This document shows, piece after piece, positions 22,894-34,099 of a stretch of 64,000 bases of DNA (position 1 is its first letter; each line of letters begins with the position of its first letter). Both the position numbers and the translations under genes were made by a program. The stretch comes from Dactylis glomerata. Taxonomy: Eukaryota; Streptophyta; Magnoliopsida; Poales; Poaceae. The notes beneath the pieces were generated by a model, which was given only the letters and a program-made list of their open reading frames with translations, ran no database searches and was not told the DNA's origin. The stretch is taken from contig QXEO01000339.1 of assembly GCA_007115705.1 (NCBI GenBank), positions 8,086,518-8,150,517 of the forward strand, read 5' to 3'.

Positions 22894-24261
22894 CGTAGAT
22901 CTCGCCATGGCCTCCACCTTTCTTCCGCCGCCGGTCACCTGCCCTACGGAGAGATGCTGAGAACCACCGCGGCTTCGGACCGTACCCTGGACAGGGACAG
23001 CGCCTCGAACCGCTCATGAAGCCTCACCGGGACGCGCTCGGTCGACGGCGACGACCGGACCCGCAGCGGTCGTGCCGCGGCCGCAGAGCACGGATCCCGC
23101 GCCCGCAGCGCCACGGCGGCTACCACTACCACTGGGCGCAGAGACTCCGAGACCATGCATGGTGGCGACCACGCCGAGCTCTGGCACGACCGGCGCCTTC
23201 CGCATAGCGACGACCGTGCCCACGCAGGCAGGGTACGGAAGACGCCGACGGAACGCAACGGTGACCGTTCGGATTTCTAGCGCCGCCGCCTGCCGGCTAT
23301 TTTATCTGTCACGGCGGGCGGCAGAGGTGACCGGTTTCGAACTCTACGGTTCCAATCTCAGCAGAGGGGAGCGTACTATACACGGTGAGTCCTCCTGATG
23401 TTAATTACCTTCGGTTCAGTTCCTCCCTTATGCTTAATAATCGTATTACATCGATCCTCTGTTCTTTAGCCAGCCTCGCCTTACGAATCCTTGCAATATT
23501 TCTTCGTTTTTTTTTGTCTTGCAGGGCTCGTCAGATTCTATATGTTTGGGTTTTCATGTTTGTACACATTAACGGAACGGTGCATCATTTAAATCAAAGC
23601 TGTCCCGCCACTAGTATTCCCTCGTCGAGAGGCCATCTCCTTTTCTACTGCTCGGACTCGGAGCATATATGTCACACTGCAGAGAGAGAGAAAGAATCAG
23701 GCGAGTGAACAGTAGAGGAGAGAGAGCGTGGTCAGTAAAGAAATGGTATTTTACTATCGAGGCGGGCTTCTTTGATTTGAGATGTTTTGGAAACTTTAGT
23801 CATTTGATTCGTGGCAGCACCTCGAACAGCGCTCCTGTAGCCTCACCGGGACGCGGCAGACGTGACGAGGCCGCAGAGCACGGATCCCCCGAAACCAACC
23901 TGCAAATAGTCAGATAATTTTACAGCAGCTAGCGTGGGTCATACTACCAGTACTTGGATGGGTAGAGCGGCGCCATGTTTGGTAGCTAGCTAGGGTTGTG
24001 GTTCATGAATTTAGACAGAGTTCGACGGGTGTAAATAGCTTTTCTCCCACAACCATTTAGCGCCACTTCTAGGTGCTAAATACCGACGACAAACAATTTC
24101 TGAAAATAACTTCACTTTCTCTTATTTGTGCTTGTAGAAGACATTGTATTTTCGTTATGAAAGTAGTGAAAAGGGAAGTAGCCCGTGTGAATAACGGTGC
24201 TCAATACTGATAAAACAATTTGGAAAACTAATTTAACTTTTCATTCATGCTAAAATTTATT
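22336..24261 (+). repeat. Tandem unit copy 2
   Basis: 1926 bp. Virtually identical to copies 1 and 3. The only differences I noticed from copy 1 are the CT-tract length and an A/G change in CATTRATCACC at the start. Confidence 0.93.
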
Positions 24262-24767
24262 AAATGAGGTTAGAAGAAATTTCATTGATCACCCGTGGTA
24301 GATCAAGGCTGAGTGGCGCTCGATTCCCACCCTAATCTCCCTTTGCGAGTGTCATCACCTTTGAAACTAGCTAAACAAAGCATCACACGCATAAAGTGCA
24401 AACTGCAGAGACAGACAGCCGTGAAAATCTGTGCGGCCCAAAAGAAGGGACGTAATCTGACCGCGTGCGGCCCATGCATCTGGAGGGCCTGGCCACGGTC
24501 ACGTCACACCTTTTTGGTGTTTGTGCCGCAGATGCTTTTGGTCTGAACGCAGCAAATAGTGCTGCAAGACCTACCTACGAGCGTACCCGCACGCCGTGTC
24601 TCCGTGGGACCTAGCCCAGGCCGGGCCCGCTCGCAGCGGGTGCGCACTGCGATGATCGAGGTGAGCCCAGACGAACCAGACTCCGCGTCGAAAATATATG
24701 GTTTCCCTTCTTCTGCCCCCGAATAGCTAGCTAAGCTCTGGATCTCAACCAACCCTAGCCGCCCCCT

Positions 24768-24817
<50 letters not shown>

Positions 24818-26185
24818 CGTAGATCTCGCCATGGCCTCCACCTTTCTTCCGCCGCCGGTCACCTGCCCTACGGAGAGATGCTGAGAACCACCGCGGCTTC
24901 GGACCGTACCCTGGACAGGGACAGCGCCTCGAACCGCTCATGAAGCCTCACCGGGACGCGCTCGGTCGACGGCGACGACCGGACCCGCAGCGGTCGTGCC
25001 GCGGCCGCAGAGCACGGATCCCGCGCCCGCAGCGCCACGGCGGCTACCACTACCACTGGGCGCAGAGACTCCGAGACCATGCATGGTGGCGACCACGCCG
25101 AGCTCTGGCACGACCGGCGCCTTCCGCATAGCGACGACCGTGCCCACGCAGGCAGGGTACGGAAGACGCCGACGGAACGCAACGGTGACCGTTCGGATTT
25201 CTAGCGCCGCCGCCTGCCGGCTATTTTATCTGTCACGGCGGGCGGCAGAGGTGACCGGTTTCGAACTCTACGGTTCCAATCTCAGCAGAGGGGAGCGTAC
25301 TATACACGGTGAGTCCTCCTGATGTTAATTACCTTCGGTTCAGTTCCTCCCTTATGCTTAATAATCGTATTACATCGATCCTCTGTTCTTTAGCCAGCCT
25401 CGCCTTACGAATCCTTGCAATATTTCTTCGTTTTTTTTTGTCTTGCAGGGCTCGTCAGATTCTATATGTTTGGGTTTTCATGTTTGTACACATTAACGGA
25501 ACGGTGCATCATTTAAATCAAAGCTGTCCCGCCACTAGTATTCCCTCGTCGAGAGGCCATCTCCTTTTCTACTGCTCGGACTCGGAGCATATATGTCACA
25601 CTGCAGAGAGAGAGAAAGAATCAGGCGAGTGAACAGTAGAGGAGAGAGAGCGTGGTCAGTAAAGAAATGGTATTTTACTATCGAGGCGGGCTTCTTTGAT
25701 TTGAGATGTTTTGGAAACTTTAGTCATTTGATTCGTGGCAGCACCTCGAACAGCGCTCCTGTAGCCTCACCGGGACGCGGCAGACGTGACGAGGCCGCAG
25801 AGCACGGATCCCCCGAAACCAACCTGCAAATAGTCAGATAATTTTACAGCTGCTAGCGTGGGTCATACTACCAGTACTTGGATGGGTAGAGCGGCGCCAT
25901 GTTTGGTAGCTAGCTAGGGTTGTGGTTCATGAATTTAGACAGAGTTCGACGGGTGTAAATAGCTTTTCTCCCACAACCATTTAGCGCCACTTCTAGGTGC
26001 TAAATACCGACGACAAACAATTTCTGAAAATAACTTCACTTTCTCTTATTTGTGCTTGTAGAAGACATTGTATTTTCGTTATGAAAGTAGTGAAAAGGGA
26101 AGTAGCCCGTGTGAATAACGGTGCTCAATACTGATAAAACAATTTGGAAAACTAATTTAACTTTTCATTCATGCTAAAATTTATT
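24262..26185 (+). repeat. Tandem unit copy 3, adjoining the gene
   Basis: 1924 bp. Differs from copy 2 by the CT-tract length and by a TGC/AGC change in ACAGCWGCTAGCG near 25852. The sequence after AATTTATT at 26185 is unique and leads into the gene at 27155. Confidence 0.93.
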
Positions 26186-27154
26186 ATTTTTGCACTTTTT
26201 TCAAACGTTTTGCAGTCATGCTAAGAGTATTTTATGTAGTATTATCTCTTTCTATTAATGTTCATTAGATTTAACGTTTTACCTCTTATAGGAAATAGGG
26301 AGAAACATCTACTCCCTCCGATCGGAAATAAGTGTCGGTTACCTGTTATTGCAATCTTTCTGGAATAATTATCCTCTCTTTATATAGAGTACTAATAGTT
26401 ATGACCTGTTCATAATGGCCATAACGGTTTCTGCTTAAATGATCACATATAGGAAAATTGCATGGTTGTACTAAAGGGACTTTTTTATTTGCTATACTGC
26501 ATTTTAAAGAACTGAGTGTTCCTTTTGGATTATTATAATTGCTAGAGCTTTCCATTAGTACTAGAAGTCTAAATCTACATTGTGGTTTTCATGTTGTGAT
26601 CATTTCTGTTTTGTTGTTACGTAGGCTGATACCTTTTTCCAAGTACTTTCTTGCTTGCTAGGTGATCATAGAAACACTGTGAGAGCTTTATTTTTAAAAG
26701 TCCTACGCAATTTACTCAATGCATGTCTCCGTAGATGCCCTCGTTATTTTTGGTGGCTGTCTATGTAACGTCTCATTAAGCAGTTTTCTTCTTTGTATGA
26801 GCTGCCAAGGATATGCAGAAGTGTGTTTTTCTTGTGCATTTTACAACATCTTATAAACCTGCATGTGGTCATATAAATCTGCCGCTATGCAAACCTTTGT
26901 TCCTTTTTTTAATGAAGATAAATGGTCTTGCTGGTTATGCAAAGCACCATGTTGACGCCAATGCACACGAGATTGCACAACGTTCACTCCATGTTTCATA
27001 TTCAAAATCACCCTATGCTTTGCACAACATTCATTCGATGAGCACATTTACCCTGATTTTCATTCATATATTTGTGGAGCACTTGATTCAAACTTCACCG
27101 AATGACTAGAAGTTTCTGTTTGTTACTAAAGATTATCTCCCTTTTCTATTGAAG
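26186..27154 (+). other. Probable 5' UTR intron(s) of the small gene
   Basis: AT-rich sequence between the last tandem unit and the first coding exon. It ends in CTTTTCTATTGAAG directly before the ATG, a usable splice acceptor. A 32-base Stowaway-like end (ACTCCCTCCGATCGGAAATA) lies at about 26309-26340, with no matching second end seen. Confidence 0.5.
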
Positions 27155-28165
27155 ATGGCTGGTAACATGTTTGGTGCGCTTGATGGCCTCAATGATGAGG
27201 TCTTCTTTGCGCCACCTCCTGTGGTTCTTGATGACACGGTTGAGCAACTTGGTGGAACCGCAATGAAGAAAGCTAAGCCGCTTAACCGCACTCCCCGAGG
27301 TAACAATTGTTCTAACCTCTTTTTAGTCCCAAAGCTATGTTTCCCAAAGATGTGTTCACTGTATCTTATATTATGTGTCTCTGAATTGCAGGCCCTAAGA
27401 CATTGGTTCCTCAGACCGCTCGTCCCCCTATCGTTGCACCTGGTATGTTCTGTACTATCTAGGCAGGTTTGCTTTAACACTTGGTAGTTGACAATGTAGC
27501 TTCAAATGGATACATTGGCACTTGACAATGCATTTAAAAAATAGAAGGCTTGCTTCATACTTAATTTAAATATATAGCTTCAAATGCTTTCTATTTCCCA
27601 TCCTTGATTGTAGTGTAGTTGATAGTATACCTAAGCAGTAGGCAGTCTTGTGCCATTGTGCGTGGAATTCACTACTTTGGATGATTTGATGAAATATTAT
27701 ATCACTGTACAATTGGAATATGATATTTTTGGTATAACATCTATTCTGTAATAAGCTTGCACTACATTTTCTTTGAATTCACAGCTTTGGATTAGATGAT
27801 TCTACTAGTTATTTGTAATTGTAGTCATGCATTATACCACTATTGTTTTTATCCGTCTAAACTGAACATAAAATCAAATCTGCAATACTACATGGAATAC
27901 TGAATATCCTTTATATGGTATTTATCATAATACTATAAAATAGAATCTATAGTATGCATATTAGAATGATGTATTTAGATATGTTTCTGCTTGCTTTAAT
28001 ATTCTTTCCAGACTGATGTGTGTGATAATACTTTTTGCAGCATATGTCACTGAAGACGAGATCCTTTTCCCTCCAAAGCCCGTGCACACAATTCGTCAAG
28101 CTAAGAGGGCAGCAGCGATGCGACTGGGAAAGTTCTTTGGGTCAGCCTTGATTATCTATGCTTAG
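27155..28165 (+). CDS. Small three-exon gene, 106 aa, possibly securin/PATRONUS-like
   Basis: Coding exons at 27155-27299, 27392-27442 and 28041-28165, joined by GT-AG introns that keep one frame of 107 codons including stop. The product starts MAGNMFGALDGLNDEVFFAP, has a basic centre (MKKAKPLNRTPRGPKTL) and ends with EDEILFPPKPVHTIRQAKRA and a short basic-hydrophobic tail. I do not recognise the family firmly. A small, mostly disordered protein with an RxxL-like basic patch and an acidic-FPP motif recalls plant securin-type cell-cycle proteins (the PATRONUS/RSS1 group), but a full D-box is not evident. The three tandem leader units lie directly upstream and may supply alternative promoters. 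No broken splice site or stop was seen. Confidence 0.6.
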
Positions 28166-29352
28166 CTCTAGGTTGCATAATCTTGGGACGCCAATAATGC
28201 TGCTGAAGTGAGACCTGGGTTTGCATAATCTCTCTTTCTAAAACTTGTGATGCGATACATCTTTCGATGATTACTCTTGAATAAAGGTTGTGTTGGGACC
28301 TGAATTTCTTACTCATCCATTTGCGTTCATTTTTCGTTAACTAGTTGTATTTGTGGCGTTTGAATCCCTTACCGATGTGAAGTCTTTTTTATCTTTATTT
28401 TGTGACCTCCTAATCTTTGATGATTTCGTTCTCAAAGGCTATGAATAAGCATAAGCTTAGGTATTGCTTGGACATTAACCTTTTGAGTTGCATTCTTATT
28501 CTCGAATCAAAAAGTGGGTTACAAGACTGAGATACGTTTTTCCATGTATAATGTGGCAATGAAAAAGGGCTCCACTTGGAATCTCGGTTTATCGTTCGAT
28601 TGATGCATGATAGTTTGGCCTGTTGTATTGTACGTTACTATTTTCGCTGATTTGTTTCCTTGTATTTACTATTTGCAAGGATCACGCGAAATTCTGGAGT
28701 TAGTTGGATGGTGATGTTATTGGTGTGTAGATCTCGTGCTTGCCATGCCAATTACTGTAGTTAAATTCGTTTGTAACCAATTTTTATTTTGTTCCCCCGG
28801 CTCCTGCGAGTGACACGTGCCCACCTGCCCTGCGTGGCTGGAGCCTGGAAGGAAAGGACGTGGCGGGTCTCAACGAGCTGGACTTCCATATTGACTTGGA
28901 ATCGAGCGAACCGTTTCATCGCGTCTCGGCTGGGGGGGACATGGACGCCGCCGCGGGGCACCTCCGCCCTCCGTCGCTGGGACACCAAATGGCACCGTCG
29001 CGGCCAGCCATACGGCAATACGTATGTACTGGAAAATAATACTCCTGATTTCGGGAGTGCTCTGTCGGCGGCGACCTTGTCTCTGCCGTCGAACCGGACT
29101 GTCGAAATTCGAAAAGCATCTGTTCCCAACCTTTTCGCTGTACGCAAGCTCTCTGGTTATGCGGTCGGATGCCTGGTGTTGCGAGTATTATCAGCTTATC
29201 CTCAATCTAACTTCAAATGTTGCCACCAGCCGTCTGATGATCTCCAAGTACTAGTATGCTAAGTTAAACCTTCATTGTGTTTTGCCTTTGGAGATCCTGG
29301 ATTTATTCTTCTGGCCTATGGCTATTGTTGCTCAAGATTTTGCAATGTTTGA
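28166..29352. other. 3' UTR and intergenic sequence
   Basis: The first few hundred bases are probably the 3' UTR of the small gene (an AATAAA-like GAATAAAGG lies near 28280). A GC-richer patch at 28790-29110 opens frames on both strands but shows no recognisable protein. Confidence 0.4.
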
Positions 29353-29454
29353 ATTGGAATGATTTTCACAGTGTGAGCTTGAAGAGCCAGGTCAACATAA
29401 TAGATTGGAATGATTTTCACGGTGTGCGCTTGAAGAGCCAAATCAATATAATAG
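29353..29454 (+). repeat. Two-copy 51-bp tandem repeat
   Basis: Units at 29353-29403 and 29404-29454 both start ATTGGAATGATTTTCAC and differ at a few positions. Confidence 0.9.
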
Positions 29455-31193
29455 AAACGATTTTGAAACATCAGTCATGCTCACCAACCATGAATGGTTT
29501 AGATGGGCAGCAAAGATCTTGGAAACGCATACATATATGCTTGCAGGACCATCGACAGAGACGCACCTCTCGATTTTATGAGCAGGTTTGTCCCTTCATG
29601 AGTTCAAAAGGCACATGGTTTTTTTTGCTAGATGATCTCCTTGTAGAAGATGTTGTTCTTCCTCCGTTCGGGCAGTGTCACCAGAGATGGACGACAACTT
29701 CTCTGTTGTTGATCAACAGATTTAACGGAGAGGACACGTTGAGGTTGACCTAGGTAGTGGTTCATCAAAATATTCAGCTCAATCCGCCTAAGCCTCGTGT
29801 GCATACGTTAGATAGACTGTCGGGATAGCTATATAGACTGTCGGGGAGACCCACCCACAAGGTATCAACTGGTATGGAGTACGATGAAGGCCCTTAAAGA
29901 TTGCAAATGCAGCAATATGGAGTCCGTGTTATCGGCGGATGACCGATCGCTGTTTGGCTTCATAGGAAATCTTTGGTATCATCTTCAAGTGTTTAGATCA
30001 CCTATCCTTGTTTTTGTGCGTTTAGGCACCGTCATCCCTGACGCCTGTCACCAAGATATGTTGTACTCTGAGCTATGATGTTAATATACTTTAATGTTCA
30101 AAAAAATATGTATACATAAACACAAGTTGATGATATATATTGTCTGAAAGCAACAAGTTCTCCAATTCGGTGGTTTCTACGTTCAAACATGAATTGGAAT
30201 TAGGTACTACCTTTGACTCTAAGAGCAAATTCTAAGCACATCCAAACAACATAATTTGAATCTAAAGCCATTTCATTTCCATCTTGAATTTGGAATTTCC
30301 AATCTACTTCAATTCCAGACACAATTGTTTTTACCAAGGAAAGGTAAGTATTTTCTATTAACCAGGGAAAATGCTTCCAACAACATAAATAATTGTTTCT
30401 ACCAAGGATAAGAATGAACAAATGCTTCTAAATAAATAGGGAACTTTGCTTTCATTACAACTGAATTTTGCTTCAACCAAAGAATAATTTTTTGAAACAG
30501 GCCATGCTGACCATTGCTTCCATGATGATTTGTCATATTTTGGATATTCATTTGCTTCCTTGAAGTGGTGAAAATACACAACTTCACATTTCCATATCGC
30601 ATGTTTCATATTAGCTATGATTCTACATGAAGATATGTTTTCTGGATGCATCGGAATGATGAACTCTGCTTCTATCATGTTGAAACAAAAAATGCTGCAA
30701 AATGACTCAGCAGTAGACAATCAGATTGTGCATCCTTCATTGTGGCAAAGGGTGTGAACTGAAAAAGGTAGAATTCCAAATAACATGTTAAGTGACATGT
30801 CCATGTTTGCATATCTAGGACAATACCCGTGAGATTGCTACAAGTTAATTCTTACGTGAATCGTGTGTGCCTTTGACCTGTTGCTGCTTCTGCGATGGCC
30901 AACGAATCTCACAGCATATCCGACGGTGAGGACTGCATGCATAGCTAAGAATATGGAGACATTGTTTAGGCTAAACCGTAAGCATTGAAGAGATGCTATA
31001 AATATGAACTAAATAGTTGAACCATCATTCCATCGGTGGTACAAAATTTGAGCTAAACATGATGGCCAAATGAACACTAGCCAAATGAGCTTGTGAGATG
31101 CTTTGAATTTTGGCTCGAAGATCGGATTATATGGTTTAGAACATTCAAAAAATCTATTTAATTTTGGATAATCCATATCAACATGCTATTTAC
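29455..31193. other. Intergenic, with a possible retroposon remnant
   Basis: At about 29500-30106 a stretch (protein-like HRQRRTSRFYEQVCPF) runs to TTTAATGTTC plus seven A near 30100, resembling the end of a LINE-type retroposon; no target duplication was found. The rest (30110-31190) is AT-rich, with loosely repeated AATTTTGCTTC and GGAATTTCC words and no recognisable gene. Confidence 0.35.
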
Positions 31194-31195
31194 TA

Positions 31196-31461
31196 CTACC
31201 TACGTTTTAAATAATAAGACGCCTATATTTATTTTTGAAAAGTTAAACTATGCAAAGTTTGACTAAGTTTTTAGAAATAAATTATTAATATGTACATCAC
31301 AAAATCTATATCGTCATATACATCATCATTAAACCTATTTTCATATGATACTAATATAATACTATAGTTTTTGATATATTTTTTCTAAAAGTATGGTGAA
31401 ACTTTACTTTGCTTGAGTTTTTTTTTAAACATATAAGCCTTATTCATTAGAACGAAGGGAG
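31196..31461. mobile_element. Stowaway-type MITE (Tc1/Mariner), 266 bp
   Basis: Terminal inverted repeats CTACCTACGTT and, reversed, CTCCCTTCGTT (9 of 11 matching), flanked by TA on both sides (31194-31195, 31462-31463). The interior is AT-rich and contains the words AAGTTTGACTAAG, typical of grass Stowaway elements. No coding capacity. Confidence 0.8.
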
Positions 31462-31818
31462 TATACCATATCCTATACCGTATCCAGAATGCCACTTCAG
31501 AATCGGATATCCGTATCTGTCGGATTTTTTAAAATCGGATTTGGATACCTTAAAATTGATTCGGAGCCGAATTTGGTAAATTATCCTATAATATGTTTAC
31601 ACTTGTGCATACCCAATGGATCGTGTTTGAGCATAGTCAAGCATAGTCGTGTCGGAGCGGAGGACCGTTGTTCGTAGATGGTAGAAAGAGTTTTTATCTA
31701 CTAGTAGCTGTCACGTTTGAGGTAGACAGGCGCAACGCCAGCACTAGGCGTCTCGGAGCCGAGAGTGGGCATGTGCGGCACTGACCCGCCCCGCTCCAAC
31801 CAAGGGCAGAGCTGCTCC

Positions 31819-32647
31819 ACGATTCTCGGGTAGTTCTTTTCCCTGCAGCCGCCGCCGCTTTGACCTAGCAGCCGCCTCCAAGCTTCGCCTCCTCCATAGA
31901 TCGGTTCCCCTTCCTCCGGCCGGCTTTGCCGGTGTCGGGAGGGGTGGGGAACCCGATCTATGGGTGGAGATTTCAATAAAAGTAGTATTTTCCAAAGAAT
32001 AGGTTAGTGTTTTGGTAGTAATCTTCGTTTTCTTCTACGTCAATGGAGATGTCATCGTTCATAATAAGTGACCTTCAGCTCTTCGTTCGGCGACGAGATC
32101 TTCTTCCCGACGTCAATAGTGGTGCTGTAAGATTACAGTTTTTTAGGTACGGTCTTCAAGATCTTGCTTCGCCAGATCGGTTTTGGATTGTTTCTCCTGG
32201 TTGCCGCGAGGAGGGTTATCCTCGCAATATTTGTCCCGACTGCTACGTCTTCGACAATGGTGATTCGTACGCTCGGCTTTCCAGCGACGTTGATAAGGCT
32301 GTTCGGTTTCTCTTCCCTGGAATACTGGTGTTGGTACTCTTGCCGATGTGGTATGATTGCTTTAATGGTTGCGTGCGTGCATGTAGCCTTGGCACTGCGG
32401 CTCAAATTAAAAAAAAGGGAGAACCACTATTGGTATTTACAGGTTTATGGTTTGGTATCTGTGTCATTATCTTTTGGCTGGCTTCAGGAAAATATAAGAT
32501 TATGTCATGGAAGAAGAAGAGTTTGAAGGCCTCGAAGATTAGCTCGTTTTTTCTTAGACTTTATTTTGTAATCGCTAGAGACAGCTTATATATCTCTACT
32601 ATGTACCGTTCGTTGCTATAATATATCATGGTATTGTTTTAAAAAAA
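31819..32647 (+). mobile_element. Complete 829-bp poly(A) retroposon with 17-bp target duplication
   Basis: The inserted segment ends in a run of about ten A and is flanked by perfect 17-bp duplications, AAGGGCAGAGCTGCTCC, at 31802-31818 and 32648-32664 (the A run overlaps the right copy). This is the signature of LINE-machinery integration. The 5' part is GC-rich with a small hairpin-like CCGGCTTTGCCGG; the 3' part is AT-rich. It carries a 192-codon ORF but no reverse transcriptase or endonuclease. It could be a non-autonomous LINE derivative or a processed transcript; I do not know the family. Confidence 0.8.
32043..32621 (+). CDS. Unrecognised 192-codon ORF inside the retroposon
   Basis: Starts MEMSSFIISDLQLFVRRRDL and has two hydrophobic stretches, near residues 92-104 (FPGILVLVLLPMW) and 129-148 (LLVFTGLWFGICVIIFWLAS). 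A second frame of 120 codons overlaps it. The ORF stops about 10 bases before the poly(A)-proximal end, so an open frame by chance in a non-coding retroposon is equally likely. No family recognised. Confidence 0.2.
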   Translation: MEMSSFIISDLQLFVRRRDLLPDVNSGAVRLQFFRYGLQDLASPDRFWIVSPGCREEGYPRNICPDCYVFDNGDSYARLSSDVDKAVRFLFPGILVLVLLPMWYDCFNGCVRACSLGTAAQIKKKGEPLLVFTGLWFGICVIIFWLASGKYKIMSWKKKSLKASKISSFFLRLYFVIARDSLYISTMYRSLL

Positions 32648-32664
32648 AAGGGCAGAGCTGCTCC

Positions 32665-34099
32665 CGGTGCTGCCGGTTCTCTAGCACCGGTCTTGCATGT
32701 GCACTCCAACAGTATAAGTTAAATTTTAGGGCTGTGAATATGAAAATCTTAGATAACTAGCACCACTAAGCAAGAATTAGCACCACTCCTGGGCTGAATC
32801 TGGCTCCGCCCCTGGCTCCAACAACATGACGGACGACGGTCGGCAGCGCGGCACCGCCACCGTTGCGGTCCGACGGCTGAAGCTCGCGGCGCGTGACGGC
32901 ATCCCATGCGTAGGCTTTGAAGACGAACGGCCGACCTGCAGCGCGCCACCTTATTGGTCCGGCGGCTGCAGCTCGGGGCGCGCGACGCCACGTCATCCCG
33001 GGCTTTGGCTTCAAAGACGGCCGGGCGGCTGTAGCTCGCGGCGAGCGGCCGGGATGCGTGCGACCGTGGCGGCGAACTGCACGCGTCGCGACATGCGTGC
33101 GTGCGGAGCTGGGCAGGCAGGTAGGCAATACTAGTATGCAAATATAATTGTGCGCTGACGTCGCAGGCGAGGTAGCCGATCGAGGGGGCTCTTGCGCCAG
33201 CGGTGCGCGGGTACGGTGACGTGTACATCGCCGATGTGGATGGCCGGCAGCTTGGCAGCGTCCAATTGTCTTCGATGGCTGATGAGGATTGTGACGGACG
33301 ATGGCTGTCATCCCCTTCTTCCACACAAGAGCCAATCAGCCAAAACCCAAATTCCAATAGCTCTGGAATCTCTGGATTTAGGGGAATTCCCCTCAATAGC
33401 TCGTTTAGTTCCCGTCCCTGGAGCTCAACCGCCCTACTGCCGCCTCCGTGGTCCGAGTTGTACATAGAGAGGAGAGGTAGGCATATGGATATGGAGGCTC
33501 GCGTCGGAAGCGCTCAGGGTGGCACGGCGCCTAAGCTGTCGGAGAAGGATTTGAAACAACAGCAGGCTTATTTGCCTCGTGTTTCTCAAACAAGGATGTT
33601 ATGTCTCCGCTTCTCTTTATCCTTGAATAACTTAAAAAGAAAGCATTATAACCACGGCAATTTGCTATTTGCGGCACGCATGTGCCATCGTACAAGAAAC
33701 CACCGATTAATCCATCTTTTAAAGACCTCAAAACTTTGGATTGGATGATTTGATTACTAAATATTCGATTGGAATGAATTCACAATACTTCTTCAAAAAT
33801 CAAATTTTTTTATTTCTTAATTAATAATTTCTATTTCAGATGTTATTCTAAAAAAATAAAGAACCTATATTATAATATGGGTTCCGTGATTAATCATGGC
33901 TTCCGTCTTAAGATCAAGCGATCAGCTATTGAGTACGATTCAGCTAGTCAGTTTGGACAAATCGATCGGCCCCCTCTTTTTTCTGTTGTGCAACCCCTGC
34001 CGGCTGGCCGGTTCCATGGATGCACAACATAGTCTAAGTAGACGAACAACGAAGGCATACCAAATGCAAAAATTAAATTAACACAGTAGGGAGGAGCTT
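32665..34099. other. GC-rich then AT-rich intergenic sequence
   Basis: The part at 32820-33300 is GC-rich and opens long frames on both strands (up to 238 codons on the minus strand), which I read as composition effects. After 33470 a stretch with frame MEARVGSAQGGTAPKLSEKD looks exon-like but has no recognisable continuation. From 33740 the sequence is AT-rich with no feature seen. Confidence 0.35.
32870..33056 (+). repeat. Degenerate GC-rich tandem repeats
   Basis: Three imperfect units begin near 32870, 32957 and 33025, each with a GGCTGNAGCTCGCGGCG-like start; the first two also share GGCTTTGAAGACG/GGCTTCAAAGACG and CGGCCG. Confidence 0.6.

Noticed and set aside
32749..33465. 238-codon minus-strand ORF
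   Set aside because: It lies over GC-rich tandem repeats with equally long frames on the other strand and shows no domain.
33470..33760. Possible exon with MEARVGSAQGGTAPKLSEKD
   Set aside because: Looks gene-like, but no family was recognised and no splice partner could be found.
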